A stretch of DNA of 59,500 nt from Ornithomonoglobus_A sp045649025 (lineage in GTDB: Bacteria; Bacillota; Clostridia; UBA1381), in contig JAZRPB010000008.1 in the NCBI GenBank assembly GCA_045649025.1, positions 1 to 59,500 on the forward strand, given 5' to 3'. Both the position numbers and the translations under genes were made by a program. Position 1 is the first letter of the stretch. The number at the start of each line of letters is the position of its first letter. Under the pieces are notes generated by a model. That model was not told the DNA's origin, did not search any database, and saw only the letters and a list, made by a program, of their open reading frames with translations. Below, piece after piece: positions 7,252-16,223 of this stretch.

Positions 7252-8451
7252 TTACATACCAACGTAAACGCCGTCTCTAATAACCATACCCTTTGGAGCC
7301 TTTGAAACTTCACCCGACTCTGACCATGTCATACCTGTACCTGTAAGACCATCGATTGTGAAGTCTGCAGAAGTAAATCTTGCAATAAGCTTTTCACAGA
7401 TTTCCTGTGCACTCATATCAGCACTAATACCCTCTGCCTTGCAAGCCTCGTAAATTGCATATACGCAGTCATATGCGTCTGCAGCAAATTGGTTTGGTGT
7501 TTCGCCAAACTTTTCGTTGTATTTTGCAACAAAGTTCTTTGTTAATTCGTCTTCAGCATCAGCTGTGAACGGTGTAAGAAGCATTACGCCTTCTGCAAGT
7601 GATGTGTCGAAGTTTTCAAGTGTTAAAATACCATCCATACCGTCAACACCGAAGAATTTTGGTGCATACTGCATATCCTTTGCCTGTGAAAGAATTAGTG
7701 ATGCAGGTGTGTAGTATATTGGTAGGAATACAAGGTCTGCACCTGATGTCTTGATTTCTGTAAGTTGAGCATTGAAGTCATTTGCAGAGTCATCTGTAAA
7801 TGTCTTTACGCATACAACGTTAAGTCCAAGCTCATCTGCCTTTGATTGGAACTTCTGATAGATACCTGTTGAGTATGCATCAGAGTTGTTGTAGATTACA
7901 GCAATCTTTTCGCCAAGATTTTGTTGTGATATGTATTCAGCAGAAGCAACACCCTGGTTGGGGTCTGTGAAGCACATCTGGAACATAGGTGCCTTACGCG
8001 GAGTTGTTACATTACCGCTTGCATCTGGCTGACCGCCAAGAACGTCGGTTGATGATGCTGATGGTGTAAGTGCGAAAATCTTATCTGCATCAACCTCTGT
8101 TGAAACTGCAATACAAGGTTGTGTTGTAACTGTACCCAATGATACCTGCATACCCCAGTCCTTTAAGTTGTTGTATGCGTTTACTGACTTTTCTGCATCA
8201 TTTTCGTCATCCTCAAACTTTAGCTCGAAGGTGATGTCCCCTTTAGCATTGATTTCTTCAACTGCTATTTCAGCACCATTCTTAACTGCCTGACCGTAGA
8301 TTGCTGCTCCGCCTGTTAGAGGACCAATACCACCAATTTTAATTGCATTTGAAGCAACCTCACCGCTGTTACCAGTGCCGCATCCTGCAAAAGACATTGC
8401 AACAGCTGCAAGAGCAGTTACCATGCTTATTGCTTTGATCATTTTTTTCAT
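7252..8451 (-). CDS. livK: Branched-chain amino acid ABC transporter substrate-binding lipoprotein
   Basis: This 399-aa extracytoplasmic receptor captures branched-chain or related amino acids and delivers them to LivHM. The signal peptide ends in a lipobox (SFAGC, lipidated C24), so the mature protein is anchored to the outer face of the membrane. A periplasmic-binding type I fold (Peripla_BP_6) fills residues 35-395, with IGPLTGGAAIYGQ near its start. The ATG at 8451 is chosen over an upstream in-frame start because it has AGAGG at proper spacing and gives the signal peptide. The upstream extension overlaps the 5' UTR. Confidence 0.94.
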   Translation of the reverse strand: MKKMIKAISMVTALAAVAMSFAGCGTGNSGEVASNAIKIGGIGPLTGGAAIYGQAVKNGAEIAVEEINAKGDITFELKFEDDENDAEKSVNAYNNLKDWGMQVSLGTVTTQPCIAVSTEVDADKIFALTPSASSTDVLGGQPDASGNVTTPRKAPMFQMCFTDPNQGVASAEYISQQNLGEKIAVIYNNSDAYSTGIYQKFQSKADELGLNVVCVKTFTDDSANDFNAQLTEIKTSGADLVFLPIYYTPASLILSQAKDMQYAPKFFGVDGMDGILTLENFDTSLAEGVMLLTPFTADAEDELTKNFVAKYNEKFGETPNQFAADAYDCVYAIYEACKAEGISADMSAQEICEKLIARFTSADFTIDGLTGTGMTWSESGEVSKAPKGMVIRDGVYVGM

Positions 8452-8558
8452 AGTAAAACTACCTCTTTTCATTAAAAATTTATATTTGAGCCCGCAGGCA
8501 AAAATACGTATAAATGAATTATATAAATCACATAATTCAATCATTCTAAACACAAATA

Positions 8559-8587
8559 ATCTTATCATATTTTTCATTGTATGTCAA
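8559..8587 (-). promoter_or_regulatory. Promoter of the liv operon
   Basis: On the minus strand TTGACA (8587-8582), 17-bp spacer, TAAGAT (8564-8559). It implies a 5' UTR of about 100 nt before livK. Confidence 0.65.
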
Positions 8588-8628
8588 GCAATATATACAA
8601 TAAATTTATGTTTTTGACAAAAAACTCC

Positions 8629-8657
8629 TTGACACCTTTTCATCATAGTATTATAAT
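8629..8657 (+). promoter_or_regulatory. Full-consensus promoter of the folate genes
   Basis: TTGACA (8629-8634), 17-bp spacer, TATAAT (8652-8657). Transcription should begin near 8664, about 27 bases before folP. Confidence 0.85.
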
Positions 8658-8690
8658 TAATTTAGTACAAAAATTATTATGGAGTAGTGT

Positions 8691-9500
8691 ATGATTATTG
8701 CTGATAAACATTTTAAAACAGGGAAAACGTATATTATGGGAATACTTAATATTACTCCCGACTCGTTTTCGGACGGAGGCACACACAACAGTCTTGACAG
8801 TGCCCTATTTCATACAGAGAAAATGATAGCTGATGGTGCGGATATTATAGACGTTGGCGGTGAGTCCACCCGTCCAGGATATACGCAAATTAGCGAAAAT
8901 GAGGAATGTGAGAGGATTTTATCGGTTATTGAGGCTATAAATTCACGTTTCGACATTCCTGTTTCTGTTGATACCTACAAAGCGGAGGTTGCTCAAAATG
9001 CAATAGAGGGCGGTGCACATCTTATAAATGACATATGGGGACTTAAATACGACAAAAATATGGCTAAAGTTGTTGCAAAATACGGAGTTTGTTGTTGTTT
9101 AATGCATAATCGCACCAACACCTGTTATAATTCTTTTCTTGATGATGTAATTTGTGACATTAAAGAAAGTGTTGATATTGCCATTAACCACAACATAGAG
9201 AAAGATAAAATTATAATAGACCCAGGTATAGGCTTTGCAAAATCATATGAGCAAAATCTTGAAATAACAAATAATTTACAAATACTTCATTCCCTGGGCT
9301 ATCCTATACTATATGGTGCTTCACGAAAATCTATGATTGGTAATGCACTTAACTTGCCAACCGAGGAAAGACTTGAGGGCACCTTGGCAACAACTGCTAT
9401 TGCAGTTATGAAGGGTTGTATGTTTGTGAGAGTTCACGACATAAAAGAAAATAAGAGAGTTATAACTATGACAGAAAGGATATTATATGGGACAAATTAA
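8691..9500 (+). CDS. folP: Dihydropteroate synthase
   Basis: This 269-aa TIM-barrel enzyme condenses p-aminobenzoate with hydroxymethyl-dihydropterin pyrophosphate to make dihydropteroate in folate synthesis; it is the sulfonamide target. Signature 1 (NITPDSFSDGG, residues 20-30) and signature 2 (DVGGESTRPG) are intact, as are the later DPGIGFAKS and GASRKS motifs. Its last 14 bp overlap the start of folBK, so the two are translationally coupled. The ATG lies about 27 bases after the predicted transcription start. The GGAGTAG ahead of it is a reasonable ribosome binding site. Confidence 0.96.
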   Translation: MIIADKHFKTGKTYIMGILNITPDSFSDGGTHNSLDSALFHTEKMIADGADIIDVGGESTRPGYTQISENEECERILSVIEAINSRFDIPVSVDTYKAEVAQNAIEGGAHLINDIWGLKYDKNMAKVVAKYGVCCCLMHNRTNTCYNSFLDDVICDIKESVDIAINHNIEKDKIIIDPGIGFAKSYEQNLEITNNLQILHSLGYPILYGASRKSMIGNALNLPTEERLEGTLATTAIAVMKGCMFVRVHDIKENKRVITMTERILYGTN

Positions 9501-10305
9501 AATAGAGAATTTAGAGCTTTTTGCCAATCACGGAGTTCTTAACGAGGAAAATGTATTGGGCCAAAAATTTATTATAAGTGTCATAGTTGATACTGATTTT
9601 GATGAGGCAGTAAAAGGCGACGACATTTCAAAGGCACTAAATTATTCCGAAATTTGTAATTTTCTTCAAAAATTTAATAAGCTCAACACCTTTAAGTTGA
9701 TTGAAACTGCCGCTGATACAATGGCATTGGAGCTGATAAAGGCATTTAGGCTTATTAATGCAGTACAAATTGAACTAAAAAAACCAAATCCTCCAATACA
9801 TATGCATTTTGATTATGTGAGCGTTTGTGTTAAGCGTTCACGTCACAAGGCATTTATTGCATTAGGCTCGAATGTTGGCGACAAAGAGACTTATCTTAAC
9901 AACGCCCTAAATGCAATTAAAGAAAACGAATGTTGTAAAATAAAAAATGTATCCACATTTATAAAAACATTCCCCTACGGCGGTGTTGAACAAGATGATT
10001 TTCTTAATGGCTGTATTGAGATTGAAACATTGCTCTCACCTATTGAGCTTCTTAAGTTTTTACAAAAAATAGAAAATAAAAATGAACGCGTACGCACGGT
10101 ACGTTGGGGTCCAAGAACTCTCGACCTTGATATTTTGTTATATGATAACGAGATTATTTGCAGCGAAAATCTTATTGTGCCGCATCCGGATATGCAAAAT
10201 CGCGATTTTGTGTTGGCACCGCTTTCGGAAATTGCACCTTATACCATTCATCCCATTCTTAATAAAAGTATTTCGCAGCTATATAAATCGCTGAAAAATG
10301 AATAA
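9487..10305 (+). CDS. folBK: Bifunctional dihydroneopterin aldolase / HPPK (FolB-FolK fusion)
   Basis: This 272-aa fusion carries out the two steps before FolP. FolB (about residues 1-118) converts dihydroneopterin to 6-hydroxymethyl-dihydropterin. FolK (about 120-272) pyrophosphorylates that product. FolB is recognised by IENLELFANHGVL, LNYSEIC and the catalytic-lysine segment ELKKPNPP. FolK is recognised by FIALGSNVGD, RWGPRTLDLDILLYD and VPHPDMQNRDFVLAPL. The FolB-FolK fusion is known in Clostridia. It overlaps folP by 14 bp. FolE is not in the window. Confidence 0.95.
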   Translation: MGQIKIENLELFANHGVLNEENVLGQKFIISVIVDTDFDEAVKGDDISKALNYSEICNFLQKFNKLNTFKLIETAADTMALELIKAFRLINAVQIELKKPNPPIHMHFDYVSVCVKRSRHKAFIALGSNVGDKETYLNNALNAIKENECCKIKNVSTFIKTFPYGGVEQDDFLNGCIEIETLLSPIELLKFLQKIENKNERVRTVRWGPRTLDLDILLYDNEIICSENLIVPHPDMQNRDFVLAPLSEIAPYTIHPILNKSISQLYKSLKNE

Positions 10306-10375
10306 AATTCACTAAAAATAAATATATTACAAAAATTGTGTTGTTTTTTGTTGCAAAATGATGAATAATTGCCTA

Positions 10376-10404
10376 TTGCAAAAATATGTAAATTATGTTA
10401 TATT
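10376..10404 (+). promoter_or_regulatory. Promoter of prs
   Basis: TTGCAA (10376-10381), 17-bp spacer, TATATT (10399-10404), about 46 bases before the start codon. Confidence 0.6.
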
Positions 10405-10449
10405 TGTATTGTAGGTTTATTACGTTTTCCGAAGAAGGAGTTACAGTTT

Positions 10450-11571
10450 ATGACAGATACTTTTAATCACAACGATGGCATACCCTACGGTAAGCTATCA
10501 ATAATCAGCATGAGAGGTTGCGAAGCTCTTACAAAAAAAATTGACGAGTACTTAAAAAGATTTCGAGAAGAAGATGTTGAAACATATGTTACAGAAGCAG
10601 ATTGCACAAGATTTGCCACAGGTGAAGGCAAGGGTACAATTGCAAATTCAGTAAGAGGTCATGATGTTTATATCATTTGTGACGTTTTCAATTACGGTGT
10701 AACATACAAGATGTATGGTTTTGAAGCTCATATGAGTCCCGATGATCATTTTCAGGATTTAAAGCGTATTATTGCTGCAATTGGCGGTAAGGCAAGAAGA
10801 ATAACAGTTGTTATGCCTATGCTTTATGAGGGCAGACAACACAGAAAGACAGGCAGAGAATCTCTTGATGCCGCTTTAATGCTACAAGAGCTTGTGCATA
10901 TGGGTGTTACAAATATTATTACCTTCGATGCACACGACCCAAGAATATGCAATGCAATTCCGCTATCGGGCTTTGATAATGTTCAACCAACATACCAAAT
11001 GCTTAAGGCACTTGTTAGAACTGTTCCCGATATTTCACTAAATAAATTTGATACTGTTGTTATATCACCCGACGAGGGCGGTATGTCACGTTCAATGTAT
11101 TATAGTTCAGTGCTTCATCTTGATTTGGGAATGTTCTATAAGAGAAGAGATTATACAACTGTTGTAGACGGCAAAAATCCTATTGTTGCTCACGAATATC
11201 TTGGCAGAGATGTTAAGGATAAGGATGTTATCATTGTTGATGATATGATTTCATCGGGAGAGTCTATGATAGATGTTGCTTCAAAGCTTAAGTCTATGGG
11301 TGCAAAGAGAATATTTATATTCTCTTCATTCGGTCTTTTCTGCAACGGCCTTGAAGTATTTGATAAAGCATATGCCGACGGTGTAATAAATAAGATATTT
11401 ACAACAAATCTTATTTATCAAAATCCCGGTCTTGCAACAAGAGATTGGTACGTATCGGTTGATATGTCAAAGTATGTATCACTACTTATAGATACACTTA
11501 ATTACGACGAAACAATTTCCGAATTACTTAACCCTGTTACAAAAATTCACGCTCTTGTTGAAAGATTATAA
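10450..11571 (+). CDS. prs: Ribose-phosphate pyrophosphokinase (long clostridial form)
   Basis: This 373-aa enzyme makes PRPP from ribose-5-phosphate and ATP for nucleotide, histidine and tryptophan synthesis. The PRPP-binding loop DVIIVDDMISSGES, the catalytic flexible-loop region EGRQHRKTGRES and FDAHDPRI mark the family. It is about 55 residues longer than the usual 315-320, with extra length at both ends and FQDLKRIIAAIGG in place of a more typical segment. The start is the ATG preceded by AAGGAG at 7-bp spacing; an upstream in-frame start (10369) lies across the promoter. It appears monocistronic. Confidence 0.88.
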   Translation: MTDTFNHNDGIPYGKLSIISMRGCEALTKKIDEYLKRFREEDVETYVTEADCTRFATGEGKGTIANSVRGHDVYIICDVFNYGVTYKMYGFEAHMSPDDHFQDLKRIIAAIGGKARRITVVMPMLYEGRQHRKTGRESLDAALMLQELVHMGVTNIITFDAHDPRICNAIPLSGFDNVQPTYQMLKALVRTVPDISLNKFDTVVISPDEGGMSRSMYYSSVLHLDLGMFYKRRDYTTVVDGKNPIVAHEYLGRDVKDKDVIIVDDMISSGESMIDVASKLKSMGAKRIFIFSSFGLFCNGLEVFDKAYADGVINKIFTTNLIYQNPGLATRDWYVSVDMSKYVSLLIDTLNYDETISELLNPVTKIHALVERL

Positions 11572-11628
11572 AAAAGTCATTATCGTGACTGTCGTTTTCT
11601 CAGCTCACTTCCATAGGTTGACTTTTTT
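11570..11628 (+). terminator. Long-loop terminator-like structure after prs
   Basis: AAAAAAGTCA overlapping the prs stop pairs with TGACTTTTTT at 11619-11628, enclosing about 39 bases. The T6 run fits an intrinsic terminator, but the loop is unusually long. Confidence 0.5.
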
Positions 11629-11668
11629 GTAATTTAGGAAATTACAACTTAAAAGTAGTAATTTCCTA
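11620..11668 (+). repeat. 49-bp palindromic intergenic element, copy 1
   Basis: Matches the reverse complement of 59446-59494 at 48 of 49 positions. Its core is a perfect 11-bp stem, TAGGAAATTAC with GTAATTTCCTA. The only difference between copies falls in the 12-base loop. Confidence 0.8.
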
Positions 11669-11687
11669 AAAGATAATAAAATAACAT

Positions 11688-11721
11688 AAAAAATTCCTCG
11701 GTATATACCGAGGAATTTTTA
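11688..11721. terminator. Bidirectional terminator between prs and the transglycosylase gene
   Basis: TTCCTCGGTATA/TATACCGAGGAA flanked by A-run and T-run; works on both strands. Confidence 0.9.
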
Positions 11722-11723
11722 TA

Positions 11724-12713
11724 TTATCTTCTTACATTTACTGTTCTTGTTTCTTCGTCCCACTCAACATCGAAGCCTAATGAGTCCATAACAAATCTTA
11801 ACGGCACCATTGTTCTTCCGTTTACAAGACGTGCCGGAGTATCAATCTCCGTCTGTTTTCCATTAACGTATGTATAACTTTCGCCAATTGGAATTATAAC
11901 GGTTGTATTACCGTATGAAATAGTTGCCTGATATGTTTTTTCGTCCCACTTAACCTTTGCACCAAGCTTTTCAAATAAACCTCTTACAGGAATGAGCGTT
12001 CTTTCGTTTTCAATTATAGGCCATTGGTTTTTAAACACCACAAGCTCATCATCAACTCTCACCTTTGCACCCTTATAAATCATATATGGGCGGTAATATC
12101 CTAAAACTCGCTCAATATAGAGCTTATCTCCATACGTTTCGTATGGCCAGTTTTGAACATAGTCTGCCGCGTTTTCACGTTCCTCGAGCCATTCATCGCC
12201 TTTTTCGGCAATAATTCTATCAAGAACCGGTTGTCCGAAATTGTAGCCTTGAATTGTTTTTAAATAGTCGCAATCATATGCAACCAAAAGCTCTGCAACA
12301 AGCATAGCCGCAAATGCAATGCTTTTTTCGGGGTCAAGCCTGTCCTCAAGTGTCCATTCAACACCCGTTGTTTCCAAACCGAATTTTGCAAATGCCTTTG
12401 CATTGCTGTTCTCTATCTGCATAATTCCCCATGCAGGCATCTCCGAACCATCTGCTCTGTGACTCCAGTTTATTCCCGACGATTCCTGTTGACATATAGC
12501 CGCCAGCAAATTCGGATCTATTCCATATTGATTTCCATACTTTTCAAACAATTCAAAATAGCTCTTAACATTGGAATTAACAGATGTTGTTCCAAACTCA
12601 AAGCCTTCCATACTTGTACCTCTGTGGTCAGGTATAAATCCCTGTGCAGACGCACCAATCGCTGATAACGAAATAATTGAGGCACATACAAATGCTATGA
12701 TTTTCTTTTTCAC
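11724..12713 (-). CDS. Secreted lytic transglycosylase with copper-amine-oxidase-like C-terminal domain
   Basis: This 329-aa secreted protein has a signal peptide (about residues 1-24, ending near ASAQG). An SLT lysozyme-like domain (about 45-175) carries the catalytic Glu in AAICQQESSG and the motif AWGIMQIEN. The C-terminal stalk domain (about 210-329), often labelled copper amine oxidase N-terminal, carries PVRGLFEKLGAKVKWDE and MVPLRFVMDSLGFDVEWDE. It should cleave peptidoglycan glycan strands at the cell surface. The GTG at 12713 is preferred to an upstream ATG-equivalent because AAAGGAAAGGAA lies 7 bases before it and it opens the signal peptide. Confidence 0.87.
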   Translation of the reverse strand: MKKKIIAFVCASIISLSAIGASAQGFIPDHRGTSMEGFEFGTTSVNSNVKSYFELFEKYGNQYGIDPNLLAAICQQESSGINWSHRADGSEMPAWGIMQIENSNAKAFAKFGLETTGVEWTLEDRLDPEKSIAFAAMLVAELLVAYDCDYLKTIQGYNFGQPVLDRIIAEKGDEWLEERENAADYVQNWPYETYGDKLYIERVLGYYRPYMIYKGAKVRVDDELVVFKNQWPIIENERTLIPVRGLFEKLGAKVKWDEKTYQATISYGNTTVIIPIGESYTYVNGKQTEIDTPARLVNGRTMVPLRFVMDSLGFDVEWDEETRTVNVRR

Positions 12714-12799
12714 AATAAAAATTCCTTTCCTTTGTTTTGTAAGTGTCACAACAACATTATACACTATCTTGACCTTTTAGTCAATGGTTATTATTGTAA

Positions 12800-13525
12800 T
12801 CACTGCTTACAAAGGATTTTCTGTGCCATTTCCACGCTTTCCTTATCGGGTGTTTTAACACCCTCTAATTGATATTCCATACCAAGCTCGTGCCATTTAT
12901 TAACACCGAGCGTATGATACGGAAGTACCTCCACCTTTTCTACGTTAGCCAATGTATTAATAAAATCAGACAATTCCATTAAATGCTTTTCGCTGTCATT
13001 TATTGTTGGTACAAGCACGTGCCTTATCCAGACAGGTTTTTTTATTTGGGAAAGATATTTTGCCATATCAAGTATGTTTTTATTTGTATGCCCTGTAAGC
13101 TTTATATGCTCACCGTCATCAATATGCTTAATATCAAGCATAACAAGGTCGGTATATTTCATAAGCTCTTTAAATTTTTCAAAGAACTCGCCATCCCTTG
13201 TAAATGGTTGACCGCTTGTGTCAAGACAGGTGTTTATTCCCATTTTCTTTGCCTTTTTAAATAGCTCACACAAGAAATCTATCTGAAAAAGCGGTTCACC
13301 GCCGCTTACGGTTATACCACCATCTTCTTTCCAATATGCTTTGTATCTTATTGCTTTTTCCAAAAGAGCATCGGTGCTCATTTGTTCTCCTGCCATCATA
13401 TTCCACGTGTCTGGATTATGACAGAATTTACATCTCATAGGGCAACCGGAGGTAAAAATAATAAAACGAACTCCGGGTCCGTCAACGGACCCGAAGCTCT
13501 CTAACGAATGAATATATCCAATCAT
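12800..13525 (-). CDS. pflA: Pyruvate formate-lyase activating enzyme
   Basis: This 241-aa radical SAM enzyme installs the glycyl radical on PflB using S-adenosylmethionine and a 4Fe-4S cluster. The cluster cysteines are C28, C32 and C35 in CPMRCKFC. Other family motifs are TVSGGEPLFQ, DTSGQP, MLDIKHIDD and IRHVLVPTIND. It lies 12 bp downstream of its substrate gene pflB on the same strand, the usual operon order. The protein requires anoxic cytosol. Confidence 0.96.
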   Translation of the reverse strand: MIGYIHSLESFGSVDGPGVRFIIFTSGCPMRCKFCHNPDTWNMMAGEQMSTDALLEKAIRYKAYWKEDGGITVSGGEPLFQIDFLCELFKKAKKMGINTCLDTSGQPFTRDGEFFEKFKELMKYTDLVMLDIKHIDDGEHIKLTGHTNKNILDMAKYLSQIKKPVWIRHVLVPTINDSEKHLMELSDFINTLANVEKVEVLPYHTLGVNKWHELGMEYQLEGVKTPDKESVEMAQKILCKQ

Positions 13526-13537
13526 TATAACTTCCTC

Positions 13538-15787
13538 TTACATAGACTTATGGCAAGTTCTTGAAATAACATCAAGCTGCTGCTCACGTGTGAGGTCAAT
13601 AAACTTAACTGCATAGCCTGATACTCTTATTGTAAAGTTAGCATACTCTTCCTTTTCAGGATGCTCCATAGCATCTATAAGCTTTTCTGTACCAAACACA
13701 TTTACATTAAGGTGATGTGCACCCTGATTAAAGTATCCGTCAAGCACATTAACAAGGTTATTTGTTTGCTCATCAATGCTATGTCCTAATGCTTCAGGAC
13801 TAATTGTTTGAGTATTTGAAATTCCGTCGAGTGCATATTCATAAGGAAGCTTTGCAACAGAATTAAGAGAAGCCAATAAGCCATTCTTTTCTGCACCGTA
13901 GCTTGGGTTTGCACCAGGCGAAAGCGGCTCGCCTGCTTTTCTTCCGTCGGGAAGTGCTGCAGTTGCTTTTCCGTATACTACATTTGATGTTATTGTTAGT
14001 ATTGATGTTGTAGGCTCACTATCTCTGTATGTGTGGTGCTTTCTTAATTTATTCATAAATGTCTTTAACAGCCATACAGCTATATCGTCTGCTCTGTCAT
14101 CATCATTACCGTAACGCGGGAAATCACCTGTTGTTTCAAAATCTTTAACAATTCCGTCTTCGTCACGAATTGTTTTCACCTTTGCATACTTAATTGCACT
14201 TAATGAGTCTACAACGTGAGAGAAGCCTGCAATACCTGTTGCAAATGTACGTCTTACATCTGTATCTATAAGTGCAAGCTCGGCTGCCTCGTAGTAATAC
14301 TTATCGTGCATATAGTGAATAACATTTAATGTATTAACATACAATTCTGCAAGCCAGTCCATCATTTTGTCGTACTTTTCCATTACATCATCAAAGTTGA
14401 GATACTCATCTGTGATAGGACGGTACTGAGGACCAACCTGTTGCTTTGTTTTAGCATCAACACCGCCATTTATTGCGTATAGCAGGCACTTTGCAAGATT
14501 TGCTCTTGCACCAAAGAATTGCAATTCCTTACCTGTTTGCGTTGCAGATACACAACAGCAGATTGAATAGTCGTCGCCCCATACAGGACGCATAACATCA
14601 TCATTTTCATATTGAACAGAGCTTGTTTCGATTGAAATATATGATGCATATTTCTTAAAGCCTTCAGGCAGTCTTGATGAATACAAAACTGTAAGGTTTG
14701 GTTCGGGTGACGGTCCCATATTTTCAAGTGTGTGCAAGAAACGAAAGTCGTTCTTTGTAACCATATGTCTTCCGTCCTGACCAATACCGCCAACCTCAAG
14801 TGTTGCCCAAACAGGGTCACCAGAAAACAGCTCGTTATAGGATGGTGTTCTTGCAAACTTAACCATTCTAAACTTCATAACAAGATGGTCGATTAATTCT
14901 TGTGCTTGTGCTTCTGTTAATGTTCCGTTTTCTAAATCACGGTTAATGTATATATCAAGGAAGGTGGAAATTCTGCCAACACTCATTGCTGCACCGTTTT
15001 GTGTTTTAACTGCACTCAAATATCCAAAATACAGCCATTGAACTGCCTCTTTAGCATTCTTTGCAGGCTTTGAAATGTCGAAGCCATAACTTTGAGCCAT
15101 AACCTTCATCTGACCCAATGCCCTGTATTGCTCCTGTATTTCTTCTCTTTGACGAATTATATCGTCTGTCATTGTTTTTCCGCCGCAGTTTTTGAAGTCC
15201 TCTGCCTTCTTTTGCATAAGGAAATCAATACCATATAAGGCAACTCTTCTGTAGTCACCAACAATTCTTCCTCTTGCATATGCGTCGGGAAGACCTGTTA
15301 TAATCTTATTCTTTCTTGCAAGACGCATTTCCTCGGTGTATGCATCAAACACACCTTGGTTATGTGTTTTATGATAGTCTGTAAAAATCTTGTGCATTTC
15401 ATCATCGGGCTCATATCCGTAGTTTTTGCAGGCTTCTTCTGCCATACGAATACCGCCAAACGGCATAAATGCTCTCTTTAAAGGCTTGTCTGTTTGTAAA
15501 CCTACAACCTGTTCTAAATCCTTTGAATCTTCCATTATATATCCAGGGCCGTGTGAAGTGATTGAAGATACAATATTTGTATCCATATCCAAAACTCCGC
15601 CCTTTGCTCTTTCTTCCTTTTGAAGCCTCTTTAATTCACCCCAAAGCTTATTGGTTGCATCGGTTGCATCTGCCAAAAACGAGCCATCGCCTTCATATGC
15701 ACAAAAGTTCTTTTGAATAAAATCTCGAACATCAATTTCTTGTTGCCACGCATTGCCCTTAAAGCCATTCCATGCCTCATTATTCAT
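13538..15787 (-). CDS. pflB: Formate C-acetyltransferase (pyruvate formate-lyase)
   Basis: This 749-aa glycyl-radical enzyme converts pyruvate and CoA to acetyl-CoA and formate in anaerobic fermentation. The radical glycine is G724 in RVSGYAV near the C-terminus. The catalytic cysteines lie in SICCCVSATQ, followed by the signature LQFFGARANLAK. The length matches the true PflB class rather than glycerol dehydratase or choline lyase. GGAGG precedes the ATG. The promoter is at 15919-15947 and implies a leader of about 125 nt. pflA follows. Confidence 0.97.
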   Translation of the reverse strand: MNNEAWNGFKGNAWQQEIDVRDFIQKNFCAYEGDGSFLADATDATNKLWGELKRLQKEERAKGGVLDMDTNIVSSITSHGPGYIMEDSKDLEQVVGLQTDKPLKRAFMPFGGIRMAEEACKNYGYEPDDEMHKIFTDYHKTHNQGVFDAYTEEMRLARKNKIITGLPDAYARGRIVGDYRRVALYGIDFLMQKKAEDFKNCGGKTMTDDIIRQREEIQEQYRALGQMKVMAQSYGFDISKPAKNAKEAVQWLYFGYLSAVKTQNGAAMSVGRISTFLDIYINRDLENGTLTEAQAQELIDHLVMKFRMVKFARTPSYNELFSGDPVWATLEVGGIGQDGRHMVTKNDFRFLHTLENMGPSPEPNLTVLYSSRLPEGFKKYASYISIETSSVQYENDDVMRPVWGDDYSICCCVSATQTGKELQFFGARANLAKCLLYAINGGVDAKTKQQVGPQYRPITDEYLNFDDVMEKYDKMMDWLAELYVNTLNVIHYMHDKYYYEAAELALIDTDVRRTFATGIAGFSHVVDSLSAIKYAKVKTIRDEDGIVKDFETTGDFPRYGNDDDRADDIAVWLLKTFMNKLRKHHTYRDSEPTTSILTITSNVVYGKATAALPDGRKAGEPLSPGANPSYGAEKNGLLASLNSVAKLPYEYALDGISNTQTISPEALGHSIDEQTNNLVNVLDGYFNQGAHHLNVNVFGTEKLIDAMEHPEKEEYANFTIRVSGYAVKFIDLTREQQLDVISRTCHKSM

Positions 15788-15918
15788 AGTAAAATCCCTC
15801 CTAATATATTTTTAATATATTACACAACCCACTTGTTTTGCAAATTAAGTTATGTCTGCAATACTACTGAAATACAATAATTTATAATTGTTATACTCCA
15901 TATATTGTCTATGCTAAT

Positions 15919-15947
15919 AATATACCACAATATGTCGGTTTTGTCAA
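15919..15947 (-). promoter_or_regulatory. Promoter of pflB-pflA
   Basis: Minus strand TTGACA (15947-15942), 17-bp spacer ending TTGTGG, TATATT (15924-15919). The rest of 15948-16164 is AT-rich and shows nothing else I can name. Confidence 0.75.
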
Positions 15948-16164
15948 TACAGGTAAATAATTACCATCACTTTGACGAGTTATATATGATTATTTCATTT
16001 TATTTTGGGAATTTTGCATTTATGGTGATTTTCTGTGTTCTTTTAACAGCTCGTAATAAAAACAATTAATCCTATTAATACAATAGCAAATACAATAACT
16101 CATTATCATAAACCAAGTATTTATAAACGTTGTTTTTTTGTATTTCATCACAAACATTACAGTA

Positions 16165-16192
16165 ACTCTAAATACCTTTTATACATAATATA
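16165..16192 (+). promoter_or_regulatory. Sigma-K-like promoter before dpaA
   Basis: AC at 16165-16166 followed after 17 bp by CATAATATA (16184-16192), which fits the sigma-K pattern AC-16/17-CATAnnnTA known from Bacillus. spoVF (dpaAB) belongs to the late mother-cell regulon, so the match is expected. The motif is short and AT-rich sequence gives chance hits. Confidence 0.5.
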
Positions 16193-16223
16193 TTAGCATA
16201 ACAATGTAAAGAAGGTGTTTTGT

